Shown here: positions 7,836 through 15,513 of the stretch, piece by piece | Position numbering within the stretch: the first letter of the stretch is position 1 | How the letters are laid out: the number at the start of each line of letters is the position of its first letter | The notes under the pieces: model-generated | The model's database searches: none | Told to the model about the DNA's origin: nothing | What the model saw: the letters and a program-made list of their open reading frames with translations, nothing else | Assembly (NCBI GenBank): GCA_045632305.1 | Contig: JAZQWL010000006.1 | Location: forward strand, 1 to 59,979 | Reading direction: 5' to 3' | DNA from: SVTX01 sp045632305 | GTDB lineage: Bacteria; Bacillota; Clostridia; Oscillospirales; CAG-272 | DNA: 59,979 nt | Position numbers and translations under genes: made by a program

Positions 7836-8462
7836 GTGGCAGATAAAAAAGAAAAACGATATGTGAGTGATAATGCTCCGTCAAAGTCTAAATATAATAC
7901 GCCAGAAAATGTTTGTATTGCATTAACCGCCTTTATTATCGAAATTAGGAAACAATTAGCAGCTCTTAGAGCATATGATAATATATTTCACAACTCTCCT
8001 TGCAACAATGTTTTTATGCAACAAGCTTATGATTCGATTTGGCGGGAACTATTATCTGAAATTGCAAGAATTTTTGATAAAGCTAACACTGGATCAAATG
8101 AAAATTGTACTCTTCTAAGATTAAAAGAATTGTGTTATAGCAAAGAGTATATATTTCTGTTTCCTAATGATGAAAATAACGGTTTGCTACAGTCTTTAGA
8201 AAAAGTATTTGAACTATATAACCAACTTCCAATTGCAAAATCCAGAAATAAACAATTGGCTCACCATGATTTGAAGCAGGTAACTGTCGGAGAATGTATT
8301 GAATTATCTTTAGAACAAATAGAACAACTAATTGAAGATCTTACAGATGTTTTTGCTAAAATACAAACACGATTCTATTTCGGTGGTTTTGAGGTTACCT
8401 TTGTAGAATATAATGTTTTAGTTGAACAATTCGAAAAGGATATTAAAAAACTTATAGAATAA
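7836..8462 (+). CDS. HEPN-like protein, AbiU2-type (candidate defence RNase)
   Basis: A 208-residue protein, largely alpha-helical. Residues 1-14 form a leader (MADKKEKRYVSDNA) nearly identical to that of the next gene. Then come long amphipathic helices with IARIFDKANTG near 76-86 and SRNKQLAHHDLKQ at 136-148. R137-N-K-Q-L-A-H143 fits the Rx4-6H motif of HEPN ribonucleases. The surrounding pattern resembles the AbiU2 group known from abortive infection. I chose the GTG at 7836 because GAGGTGG lies just upstream with the same spacing as in the downstream gene; a GTG at 7827 would fall inside that ribosome site. Base use is much richer in A+T than in the flanking genes, which suggests transfer. 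The HEPN call is moderate and the defence role is inferred. Confidence 0.6.
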   Translation: MADKKEKRYVSDNAPSKSKYNTPENVCIALTAFIIEIRKQLAALRAYDNIFHNSPCNNVFMQQAYDSIWRELLSEIARIFDKANTGSNENCTLLRLKELCYSKEYIFLFPNDENNGLLQSLEKVFELYNQLPIAKSRNKQLAHHDLKQVTVGECIELSLEQIEQLIEDLTDVFAKIQTRFYFGGFEVTFVEYNVLVEQFEKDIKKLIE

Positions 8463-8482
8463 TGCATGTAGAGGTGGGCATT

Positions 8483-9640
8483 GTGGCAGAAAAGAAAGAA
8501 AAGAAATACGTGAGCGATAATGCTCAACTTATGGCTGAATGGGATTGGGAGAAGAACAATAAGTTAAATTATGATTTTGTAAATGCTCATATCAACAATA
8601 TCAGTTTTCCTAAAACGATAGAACAACTTGAAGATTTTATATATGAACATGGTTGTTATAACGTAGAAGATGTGATAAACGAGGCGGTCGACGGATATAC
8701 TATTTGGACAGTTCCGCGTAGCAGTGTTGTTGGCGATATTGTACTATATTTCCACGCAAAAACTGCCATACAATGGATAAGGAAATTGGAAACCGCCACA
8801 AGGGCATTAGATCCTACAATGCATGACCAAAAACTTTTGGCTGAATGGCTTCAAAGAGCAAGAGAACTGTATTCGCTATATGGTGGTAAAATTTTTGCCA
8901 TAGGTCGTATTGGTAGCCGCCCAGAAAAAGAAGAACTTGAATTTCAAAATCATTGGTCTGGTCGTGTATATGCTGATGTAAAAGATTTGTATTTGCTTGA
9001 AACACCAATTGATATTTCGGAATTCAATTCCTTTATTTTAGTTTCACGTCAAAGTGCGATAACACCATTACCATCAAAAGAATTTGAAAAATTAAAAGCT
9101 CTTATAAAAAGCAAAAACTGCGATGTTCCCAAATGGTTTTTGGAGAGCAGGATCGGCGACAATATGCTTTCAAAGGTGAATCAGAATAACTTTTTAGAAA
9201 TCACAAATTTATATAGAAAAAGATTCCCATTAGAAATCAATTTCCGATCATATTATGTTGATTATTTTTTGAAAACATTGTCGGGCAAAAATGTTTATAG
9301 AGAATGTCAATGTCATACGGTGAGAACACCTTTAGCACGTGTTGATAATGTGTTTGAGTTTGACGGTAAGCGAATATTGTTAGAGGTAAAACTCAATATT
9401 GCGTTGGAAGGTGATTTAATCTCTCAACTATATCAATATATATTTGCTGATTATATTAGTTTGTCCAATACGCCAAACAATAACACAACGGACTTTGAGA
9501 AGGATTTTATGTTTGTAATAGATGTGTATTCAATGTATAAATACAATGTGAAAAGCAATAAACTTACTCGGATATTTGATTTGGACGAAATAAAAAGCAA
9601 AGATGATATTATAACACATATGCGTAATGCAATATTATAA
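8483..9640 (+). CDS. EVE-like plus PD-(D/E)XK nuclease-like protein (candidate defence nuclease)
   Basis: A 385-residue protein. Residues 1-25 are the leader MAEKKEKKYVSDNA followed by LMAEWDWEKN, the opening seen in many treble-clef zinc-ribbon proteins, but no zinc cysteines follow. Residues about 72-185 resemble an EVE/PUA-like domain: VVGDIVLYFHAK, KIFAIGRIG, then a YADV strand. The C-terminal part has a restriction-type nuclease pattern: Asp288 in RVDNVF, Glu301-Val-Lys303 in LLEVKL, and Gln315 to Tyr319 (QLYQY), the QxxxY motif. EVE domains read modified bases, and fusions to nucleases occur in modification-dependent restriction. The GTG start lies 20 bases after the HEPN-like gene with an identical GAGGTGG site. 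Base use is AT-rich and foreign-looking. The nuclease call is fairly good; the EVE call is tentative. Confidence 0.6.
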   Translation: MAEKKEKKYVSDNAQLMAEWDWEKNNKLNYDFVNAHINNISFPKTIEQLEDFIYEHGCYNVEDVINEAVDGYTIWTVPRSSVVGDIVLYFHAKTAIQWIRKLETATRALDPTMHDQKLLAEWLQRARELYSLYGGKIFAIGRIGSRPEKEELEFQNHWSGRVYADVKDLYLLETPIDISEFNSFILVSRQSAITPLPSKEFEKLKALIKSKNCDVPKWFLESRIGDNMLSKVNQNNFLEITNLYRKRFPLEINFRSYYVDYFLKTLSGKNVYRECQCHTVRTPLARVDNVFEFDGKRILLEVKLNIALEGDLISQLYQYIFADYISLSNTPNNNTTDFEKDFMFVIDVYSMYKYNVKSNKLTRIFDLDEIKSKDDIITHMRNAIL

Positions 9641-9653
9641 AACCACCCATAAA

Positions 9654-9673
9654 ATAAGTGTCATAGTGTGTAA
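9654..9673 (+). repeat. islet direct repeat, right copy
   Basis: ATAAGTGTCATAGTGTGTAA differs from 7751-7770 at three positions and has the same orientation. It begins 13 bases after the nuclease gene stop. Confidence 0.55.
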
Positions 9674-9720
9674 CGCTTTTTGTAACGGTTTCGCATTGTA
9701 TCCATAATATCATTAGTCTT

Positions 9721-9762
9721 CAAAAACAAAAGGATGACCAATCGGTCATCCTTTTGTTTTTG
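9721..9762. terminator. bidirectional terminator between the islet and the DUF6873-like gene
   Basis: A 19-bp perfect stem: the arm at 9721-9739 (ending GGATGACC) pairs with 9744-9762 around an AATC loop. A-runs and T-runs at the base fit termination from both sides. Confidence 0.85.
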
Positions 9763-9856
9763 TTTGTATTGCTTAGGACGATGAACTCGCGCCGAACGAA
9801 GTGAGGCATAAACTGCGCTTATAAATCTTTGGATAAAAATACACTTTGGCGTAGTT

Positions 9857-9877
9857 TTAAGTTCAGAGTCCCGCCAC
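9857..9877 (+). repeat. tRNA-Pro 3'-half fragment (right copy, att-like)
   Basis: TTTAAGTTC, one inserted A, then GAGTCCCGCCAC. Apart from the extra A it matches the left copy (7687-7705), and it continues two bases further into the tRNA acceptor sequence (CCGCCAC). Confidence 0.65.
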
Positions 9878-9880
9878 ACA

Positions 9881-10588
9881 TTATTCCACAAACAAAATAC
9901 TCCCCGTATCAGTCAACTTATCAAACGGCAGGAATATGCATTCCTTACCGCAAGCTGCGATAAATTCGCAGATATTCTCCTTGTCGGGATGTGCATCAAG
10001 ACTGCCGCAGAAATAGACCTTATTTCCGTACGTACCGCTCGCGCCACCGATAAAGCCGTATTCATACGGTTCGAGAGAAACCTTTCCTGTGCATATAAGC
10101 AGGGAATTGATGCCTGATGCTTGAGCCGCCGCGTGAATGCCACGGTCGGACGTAATAATGTCGTTTTCGCCAACGATAAGCGTCGAGCATTTAGTGTATC
10201 CCTGATTTACGTGGATAACATTTGCGTTATTTTCCTTTGCAAGCCCGAGAATATGCTTTGATATATATTTTGTATTGCACAAAAGATTTTTACCCACTAT
10301 CGCCGCGTTGAAAATTGCATTGAGCGGGTATTCCTTGCTTATGATCTCATCACTTAATATGAGCTTTTTTTCGCCTAAAATAAGATCGACCGTCGAGCGG
10401 TTTTCATTATAATAATCTCTGTGACAAACAACTGCGTCAAATCCGATAAAGACAAGCATATCAGGATGTGTGGACACCGGGAATTCAATTTTATCATTTG
10501 AGGGCAGGGGAATTGTAATAAAGCCGTTTCGATTCAGAGTGTCTGTTGCCGATTTCGGAAAGTTGCTGTTTACAATTGCAGTTACCAT
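9881..10588 (-). CDS. DUF6873-like protein, possible GME fold
   Basis: A 235-residue soluble protein of unknown role. It has alternating strands and helices with a regular pattern (VIHVNQGYTKCSTLIVGEN, ITSDRGIHAAA, GFIGGASGTYGNKVYFCGSLDAHPD) and ends in LTDTGSILFVE. This resembles a clostridial family I remember as DUF6873, thought to have the fold of guanidine-modifying enzymes. I cannot confirm that by eye, and no catalytic set is assigned. Several cysteines and histidines (CHRD, NQGYTKC, SLDAHPD) could form an active site. It follows the L28 gene after a terminator, with AAGGAG before ATG. The accessory islet abuts its 3' end. Confidence 0.45.
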   Translation of the reverse strand: MVTAIVNSNFPKSATDTLNRNGFITIPLPSNDKIEFPVSTHPDMLVFIGFDAVVCHRDYYNENRSTVDLILGEKKLILSDEIISKEYPLNAIFNAAIVGKNLLCNTKYISKHILGLAKENNANVIHVNQGYTKCSTLIVGENDIITSDRGIHAAAQASGINSLLICTGKVSLEPYEYGFIGGASGTYGNKVYFCGSLDAHPDKENICEFIAACGKECIFLPFDKLTDTGSILFVE

Positions 10589-10599
10589 GTTTTCTCCTT

Positions 10600-10635
10600 A
10601 AAAAACTTACAGGGTGTGTCGATATGACACACCCT
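10600..10635 (-). terminator. terminator of rpmB
   Basis: A 10-bp perfect stem AGGGTGTGTC / GACACACCCT (10611-10620 and 10626-10635). On the minus strand it is followed shortly by six T (10600-10605). Confidence 0.85.
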
Positions 10636-10657
10636 ATATGTTTGAACTAATTTTTAA

Positions 10658-10843
10658 TTAAGCTCTGTTTACCTTGCCGGAACGAAGACAACGGGAGCAT
10701 ACAGCAACGGTCTTGGGTGTACCGTCAACTACTGCCTTTACCTTACGGATATTGGGCTTCCAAGATCTGTTTGTCTTACGGTTAGAGTGAGAAACGTTCT
10801 GACCGAATACTACGCCCTTACCACAAATACTACACTTTGCCAT
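10658..10843 (-). CDS. rpmB: 50S ribosomal protein L28
   Basis: A 61-residue protein of the large ribosomal subunit, normal length for L28. It has the family pattern MAKCSICGKG, then SHSNRKTNRSWKPN, then AVCSRCLRSGKV. Four cysteines (4, 7, 49, 52) make it the zinc-binding C+ form. The start is the ATG at 10843 with AGGAGGTG upstream; six residues of open frame before it are not used. It is transcribed alone from its own promoter and closed by a strong terminator. Confidence 0.97.
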   Translation of the reverse strand: MAKCSICGKGVVFGQNVSHSNRKTNRSWKPNIRKVKAVVDGTPKTVAVCSRCLRSGKVNRA

Positions 10844-10955
10844 TTTGACACCTCCTAGCATATTTCATGCATATATAAACTGAAAAATTATTACCTTATG
10901 CAAAACTTCGGGACAAAATGACCGTCCAAACATAAGATTTTCGCACATTGCATAC

Positions 10956-10984
10956 ATTATACCACACTTTTTTTAAAAATGCAA
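10956..10984 (-). promoter_or_regulatory. promoter of rpmB
   Basis: On the minus strand TTGCAT (10984-10979), a 17-base spacer and TATAAT (10961-10956), about 110 bases before the L28 start. Confidence 0.65.
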
Positions 10985-11011
10985 TAGGTTTTTTGAAAAA
11001 ATTTCAATATA

Positions 11012-13357
11012 TTATTTATAATATTTTATGGCAGAATCAATAATTTCATCGCAGAACAGCGAAAAGACACCTATTGCAATGCCATCACGGGAAATTATAC
11101 CGTCGGAGAAGATATCTCCGTTAACACTTGCGCAAATGAGCGCGTTTTCATCGTCACCCGAGAGAAGATCGCAGTGATCGTACATGCTTGCTCGGTACAT
11201 TATACTGCTATCCGAAAACGCGCAGGACGTGTTTTTGGAATAGAGCTGTATCGAGCGCGAGGTAAGATCGACAGCATTTACGGGTGAGTATATTGCGGGG
11301 AGAACGTGCATATCCGAGAGAGCAGAGATCGCGCCCTTACCGTATGCGATGATCAGCTTTTTATCATCGCGGTATTTTGTAAGGGAGGCATGAACGTTCA
11401 CGTCGATGATCGCATCCGCAATAAGTCCGTCATCACCACAGAAGACCGTAACATGCGTTTCGGGAAGAATGCGGGCGATATAATCGAGACATTTTTTCTC
11501 GAGTGTTGCCTTGATATATTTGACCTTCGCACCCCTTGTAGAGAAGGCACGTATAACCTTTTTTATTTCTTTTTCGCGGCTCTTGAAGTCGAGGATCAGT
11601 ACGTTTGGCGTGCTTGTTTTTTCTGCGTGTCGCTCAAATCCGCCTTCGGTATAGTCTACCTTTTGGCTTTCCTTTTCTGCCACCTCGCCAATATGCGTGC
11701 CTCCTATACTTTCGCTTGCCTCGACGATGAGGTAGAGAGGAGGACAAATAAGTCCCTCAAGAGGTCTTGTGTTGGCTATAGTTGTATCGGTTTCCATTGA
11801 CGCGACTGCATCGGTGATCGGTGTGTTGAAGAACACCTTAGCAGATCTTACGATGCCACGTCTTATTATCGCATAAAGATAATCGAGGCACTTGCGTACG
11901 TTTTCAAAGTCGGGGATCTGAACGTCTTTTTTCATTGGGGACAGAATATAAATTCCGTTACCCGCAACGGAAAAGCTATCTTTAGGCGCATAAGCGACGC
12001 TTTTACTTCCGCGTGCGCAAACGTAAAGAGAGTTTTTATTTGCGGTAAAATCAAATTTATTTCCGTCGCCCTTCAGGGAAAGCTCGATCTGTGTTCTTGC
12101 AAGAGATATAAGAGTTGATACGGGCGCGGAAATACCGTTTTTCGTGTCAAGCTCGACCGTCTTGGTGAGAGTTACGTTCTTTCTGTCGATGCCTTTTGCC
12201 GCAAGCTGAAATACGGGCAGAAGAGTAGCGAAAATTCCGTCGATTACACTGTTTTTGCCAAACTCACATCCGGCGCAGGAAACAACGTCAACGGAGTTTT
12301 CAAAAACTCCATCCTGCAGCTTGCATACGATCGAATTCCGTCCCTTGAGGGAGATCGATTCGACTTTTACGTCGGTATCTTCCGTCTCTCCGATTATATC
12401 AAAAGGTCTTCGGGCGTTTGCCGTTTTAAGATGATCGAGATAAAGCTCGCAAATATGCGATTTGCCCGAGCGTACGGTTATTATTTCGTCTCGGTTGAGG
12501 GACGCGCAATTGATCGCGATAAGCTTCGTTCCCGCAATCGCATTTCTTACGGACTCCATATTTTTCGAAATGACAAGAAACGCGCCGCAGCCCGCAAATG
12601 CGGAAAGGGTGGACGCTGCGGTTTGGCATGCGGGGTTTTGCGGATACGCCACCATATCGACCGTAGCTCCTGTGTCAAGGCATATAAGGTCATCTAAAAT
12701 TCCGCGCTTGCCTATAACGTGGGGGTTATAAATAACACCCGAATTTTCGAGAGTCGAGATGATCTTTGTTGCCTCGTCTTCATACTCCTCTTTTGTCATA
12801 TCCGAGACGGGAAGAAGTGTGACAAGAAGTGTTTTGTCGAGAATGGCGCGATTTTCGCGTTCACGGGAGCCGTATATTCCAAACCCGTTATCCTTGTCCA
12901 AGGTGAAGATCGGCATCCTTGCGCTATCGGTACAACCGTCGCAGTATAGCTCAAGAGACGAATCTTTGGCGGATTGGCGCACCGAATGAATTCTGCCCAT
13001 GAATTTTTCGATAAACAGATCGGGCGTATTGATGAGTGATGCTACCGTCATAGGAGCGGTGTCGCCAAAGAGAGCGCGGTGCTTGCTTAAAATATCGGTG
13101 TATGACTCGGTAAGAAACGGGTTATTTGTCATAAAGCTCGTGATCGACGGCTCGCTCGCGGTCGCGTACAAGCTGTCGATAAAGTAGATCTCGTCATACG
13201 GGATTGCCTTGCGATTTGCGTTTATGCTGAGATATGAGAGAAAACGCTCGGGCGACATGATAAGCGAGAGCTTGCCGAAAATTTCCGCGGCATCCTGAAC
13301 CGATAGAGCGGCGGGCTTATTAAGCTGTCCTTGCAGTGTGTTTTTTGGCTTATACAT
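11012..13357 (-). CDS. uncharacterised 781-residue protein, possibly a degenerate PurL-like paralogue
   Basis: No standard motif is intact. The order of segments recalls FGAM synthase (PurL). Near 265-330, AFLVISKNMESVRNAI leads to an IGE..VRSGK strand pattern like the end of a PurM/PurL half. Near 585-780, a region starting PNVLILDFKSREKEI looks like a class I glutamine amidotransferase. The nucleophile elbow is replaced by IIAYGKGAI with no Cys, and the terminal His-Glu signature (HPER in PurL) is replaced by SLFCDEI. If the relation is real, the protein cannot hydrolyse glutamine. It is also far shorter than a single-chain PurL of about 1250 residues. It starts three bases after mtaB, with GGAG inside the mtaB end, so the two are cotranscribed. 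The PurL link is an inference by eye with low certainty. Confidence 0.4.
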   Translation of the reverse strand: MYKPKNTLQGQLNKPAALSVQDAAEIFGKLSLIMSPERFLSYLSINANRKAIPYDEIYFIDSLYATASEPSITSFMTNNPFLTESYTDILSKHRALFGDTAPMTVASLINTPDLFIEKFMGRIHSVRQSAKDSSLELYCDGCTDSARMPIFTLDKDNGFGIYGSRERENRAILDKTLLVTLLPVSDMTKEEYEDEATKIISTLENSGVIYNPHVIGKRGILDDLICLDTGATVDMVAYPQNPACQTAASTLSAFAGCGAFLVISKNMESVRNAIAGTKLIAINCASLNRDEIITVRSGKSHICELYLDHLKTANARRPFDIIGETEDTDVKVESISLKGRNSIVCKLQDGVFENSVDVVSCAGCEFGKNSVIDGIFATLLPVFQLAAKGIDRKNVTLTKTVELDTKNGISAPVSTLISLARTQIELSLKGDGNKFDFTANKNSLYVCARGSKSVAYAPKDSFSVAGNGIYILSPMKKDVQIPDFENVRKCLDYLYAIIRRGIVRSAKVFFNTPITDAVASMETDTTIANTRPLEGLICPPLYLIVEASESIGGTHIGEVAEKESQKVDYTEGGFERHAEKTSTPNVLILDFKSREKEIKKVIRAFSTRGAKVKYIKATLEKKCLDYIARILPETHVTVFCGDDGLIADAIIDVNVHASLTKYRDDKKLIIAYGKGAISALSDMHVLPAIYSPVNAVDLTSRSIQLYSKNTSCAFSDSSIMYRASMYDHCDLLSGDDENALICASVNGDIFSDGIISRDGIAIGVFSLFCDEIIDSAIKYYK

Positions 13358-13360
13358 TTT

Positions 13361-14683
13361 TTACTCCTTAAAGATAAGCTCACCCTCACACACAAGTCCG
13401 TCGTGTGTGAGAATGCGCACGTCACGAATCTCGGCGTGGAGATTGCGTTCCGCTTTAACCTTCACTTCAATAAATTCACGCGTATGTCCGTGCATAAATC
13501 CGTCGCGGTAGGTTTCGAAGAGCACCGAGTGGGACGAGCCCACAAGAGAGTCGAGAATTTCGTATCGTATCTCTTCACTGATCTTGGAAAGAGAGGATAC
13601 GCGTGATTTTTTTATCTGCTCGTCTACCTGATTTTTCATTTCTGCAGCGGGTGTACCTTCGCGCTTGGAATATGGAAATACGTGGATCATAAGGAATCTC
13701 GCCTCTTTGGCAAAACGGCAGGTTGCCTCGAAATCCTCCTCAGTCTCACCGGGGAAGCCGACGATAACGTCGGTCGTAAGCTGAAGATCATCGAAGGCAT
13801 CGCGCAGAAGCTTTATTGCGCGCATCGCCTGATTTGAATTGTATTTGCGCTTCATTGATGCCAAGATTCTGTCGCTTCCGCTTTGCAGAGAAAGATGGAA
13901 ATGATGCGTTAATGACTTGAGCGGCTTGATCTTTTCAACGAACGCGGGTTTTATAATGGCGGGGTCGAGAGAGCCGAGACGGATTCTGCCAATGCCCTCA
14001 ATTTTGTCGATCTCGCAAAGCAGGGAAGCAAGTGACTCATCTCCGTCAAGATCGCGTCCGTATGAGCCCGTTTCAATGCCCGTAAGCACGATCTCACGGC
14101 AACCGCCATCTGTCAGCTGTCTTACCTCGTAAAGCACGTCGGAAAACGCCTTGGAGCGCACAGGACCTCGTGCGCCGGGGATAGCGCAGTAGGTACATCT
14201 CGATTCGCAGCCGTCCTGAATTTTAACGTAAGCGCGGGTGCGTTCGAATTTTGTTATGCACATTTTCTCAAATCCCGCCTCGTTAAGAGAGGGAACGCAT
14301 ATTTCGGGGGAAGCGTTTTTCTCACCCTTGGCGTCAAGAGTACAGAGCGCGTCGATAAGCGACATCTTGTTGCTTGTTCCCGCGATGTAGTCCACTCCGT
14401 CGATTTTTGCGACCGCATCGGGACTAGTCTGTGAGAAGCAACCGCAGACGAGTACGTACGCCTCGGGATTCTTCTTGATCGCGCGACGTATAAGCTGACG
14501 CGCCTTTCTGTCGGATTCCGCAGTTACGGTGCAGGTGTTGATAATATATGCGAAATTTGTATTTTCAAAGGATGATATTTCATAGCCGCGCGCTTCAAGC
14601 CCCTCGGCAATGGCTTCGGATTCGTATTGATTTACCTTGCATCCGAGTGTTGTTATAGATACCTTTTTGCTTGTATATGTCAT
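13361..14683 (-). CDS. mtaB: tRNA t6A37 methylthiotransferase MtaB
   Basis: A radical-SAM enzyme of 440 residues that adds a methylthio group to t6A at position 37 of tRNAs reading ANN codons. The N-terminal methylthiotransferase domain has cluster cysteines at 15, 51 and 82 (TLGCKVNQYE, NTCTVT, CGCFSQ). The radical-SAM motif CESRCTYC is at 159-166, followed by GPVRSK, and a C-terminal TRAM-like segment closes the protein. The TLGCKVNQYE opening and spacing fit MtaB rather than MiaB or RimO. I place the start at ATG 14683, seven bases after GGAG; an in-frame TTG four codons upstream overlaps that site. The t6A precursor enzyme TsaC is encoded elsewhere in this window. Confidence 0.93.
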   Translation of the reverse strand: MTYTSKKVSITTLGCKVNQYESEAIAEGLEARGYEISSFENTNFAYIINTCTVTAESDRKARQLIRRAIKKNPEAYVLVCGCFSQTSPDAVAKIDGVDYIAGTSNKMSLIDALCTLDAKGEKNASPEICVPSLNEAGFEKMCITKFERTRAYVKIQDGCESRCTYCAIPGARGPVRSKAFSDVLYEVRQLTDGGCREIVLTGIETGSYGRDLDGDESLASLLCEIDKIEGIGRIRLGSLDPAIIKPAFVEKIKPLKSLTHHFHLSLQSGSDRILASMKRKYNSNQAMRAIKLLRDAFDDLQLTTDVIVGFPGETEEDFEATCRFAKEARFLMIHVFPYSKREGTPAAEMKNQVDEQIKKSRVSSLSKISEEIRYEILDSLVGSSHSVLFETYRDGFMHGHTREFIEVKVKAERNLHAEIRDVRILTHDGLVCEGELIFKE

Positions 14684-14711
14684 AGTATTCTCCAAGTAGC
14701 AATATATAATA

Positions 14712-14740
14712 ATTCTATCACGAAATGCGCTTTTTGTAAA
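14712..14740 (-). promoter_or_regulatory. promoter of mtaB
   Basis: On the minus strand TTTACA (14740-14735), a 17-base spacer and TAGAAT (14717-14712). It is divergent from the upp promoter. Confidence 0.7.
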
Positions 14741-14799
14741 GACGTTTGAGAAATTTTAACGCTTATTTGATAAAATATAAAGTAAATTAAAAAAAGCAC

Positions 14800-14828
14800 T
14801 TGAAAAATCTGTATTTAAGTAGTATAAT
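14800..14828 (+). promoter_or_regulatory. promoter of upp
   Basis: TTGAAA (14800-14805), a 17-base spacer and TATAAT (14823-14828). Confidence 0.8.
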
Positions 14829-14882
14829 ATAGTTAATAAAGTTATTGTGAGGATTGTTTGTCCCCGCAGAAAGGATTTTTAA

Positions 14883-15512
14883 ATGAGCACACTTCATATA
14901 GTTGATCATCCTCTTATTACACACAAGCTTTCCATTATGAGAAATAAGAAGACGGGTTCCAAGGATTTCCGCGAGCTTCTCAATGAAATTGCTATGCTTA
15001 TGGGCTATGAGATCACACGCGATCTTCCTATGGAGGATATTATTATCGAAACACCTATCACAAAGACAAAGGCGGCTATGGTTTCGGGTAAGAAGCTCGC
15101 AGTCGTTCCGATCCTTCGCGCAGGTATCGGTATGGTTGACGGTATTCTCAGTCTTGTTCCCGTAGCTAAGGTTGGTCATATCGGTCTTTACCGCGATCCT
15201 GAAACACACGAGCCCGTTGAATATTACTGCAAGCTCCCCTCCGATATTCAGGACAGAATCACAATTCTCGTTGACCCCATGCTCGCGACGGGCGGATCTG
15301 CATCCGACGCGCTTGACATTCTCAAGAAGAGAGGATGCAAGAACATTAAGTTCATGTGTCTTGTAGCTGCTCCCGAGGGTGTTAAAAAGGTTCAGGAAAA
15401 TCATCCCGACGTTGATATTTTCACAGCGGCTCTCGACGAGTGCCTCAATGAAAAGGCGTACATCGTTCCCGGTCTTGGCGACGCAGGCGATAGAATTTTC
15501 GGTACTCTTTGA
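14883..15512 (+). CDS. upp: uracil phosphoribosyltransferase
   Basis: A 209-residue cytosolic enzyme that joins uracil and PRPP to make UMP in pyrimidine salvage. The family features are complete: HPLITHKLSIMR at the start, VPILRAGIGMVDG, the PRPP-binding loop VDPMLATGGSA near 135, and the C-terminal IVPGLGDAGDRIFGT that binds uracil. Length is typical. It is first in a run with a pseudouridine synthase and lnt. The start is ATG after AAAGGA. Confidence 0.98.
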   Translation: MSTLHIVDHPLITHKLSIMRNKKTGSKDFRELLNEIAMLMGYEITRDLPMEDIIIETPITKTKAAMVSGKKLAVVPILRAGIGMVDGILSLVPVAKVGHIGLYRDPETHEPVEYYCKLPSDIQDRITILVDPMLATGGSASDALDILKKRGCKNIKFMCLVAAPEGVKKVQENHPDVDIFTAALDECLNEKAYIVPGLGDAGDRIFGTL

Positions 15513-15513
15513 C

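Larger units (their letters stand above)
9641..9880. other. gene-free right border of the accessory islet
   Basis: No gene is supported here. It contains the right copy of the 20-base direct repeat (9654-9673), a 19-bp hairpin (9721-9762), a GC-richer stretch (9776-9810) and the right tRNA-like fragment (9857-9877), which ends four bases before the stop codon of the next, oppositely oriented gene. Confidence 0.6.

Noticed and set aside
9661..9891. Small minus-strand frame in the right border of the islet
   Set aside because: It crosses a bidirectional terminator and the tRNA-like fragment and has no ribosome site.
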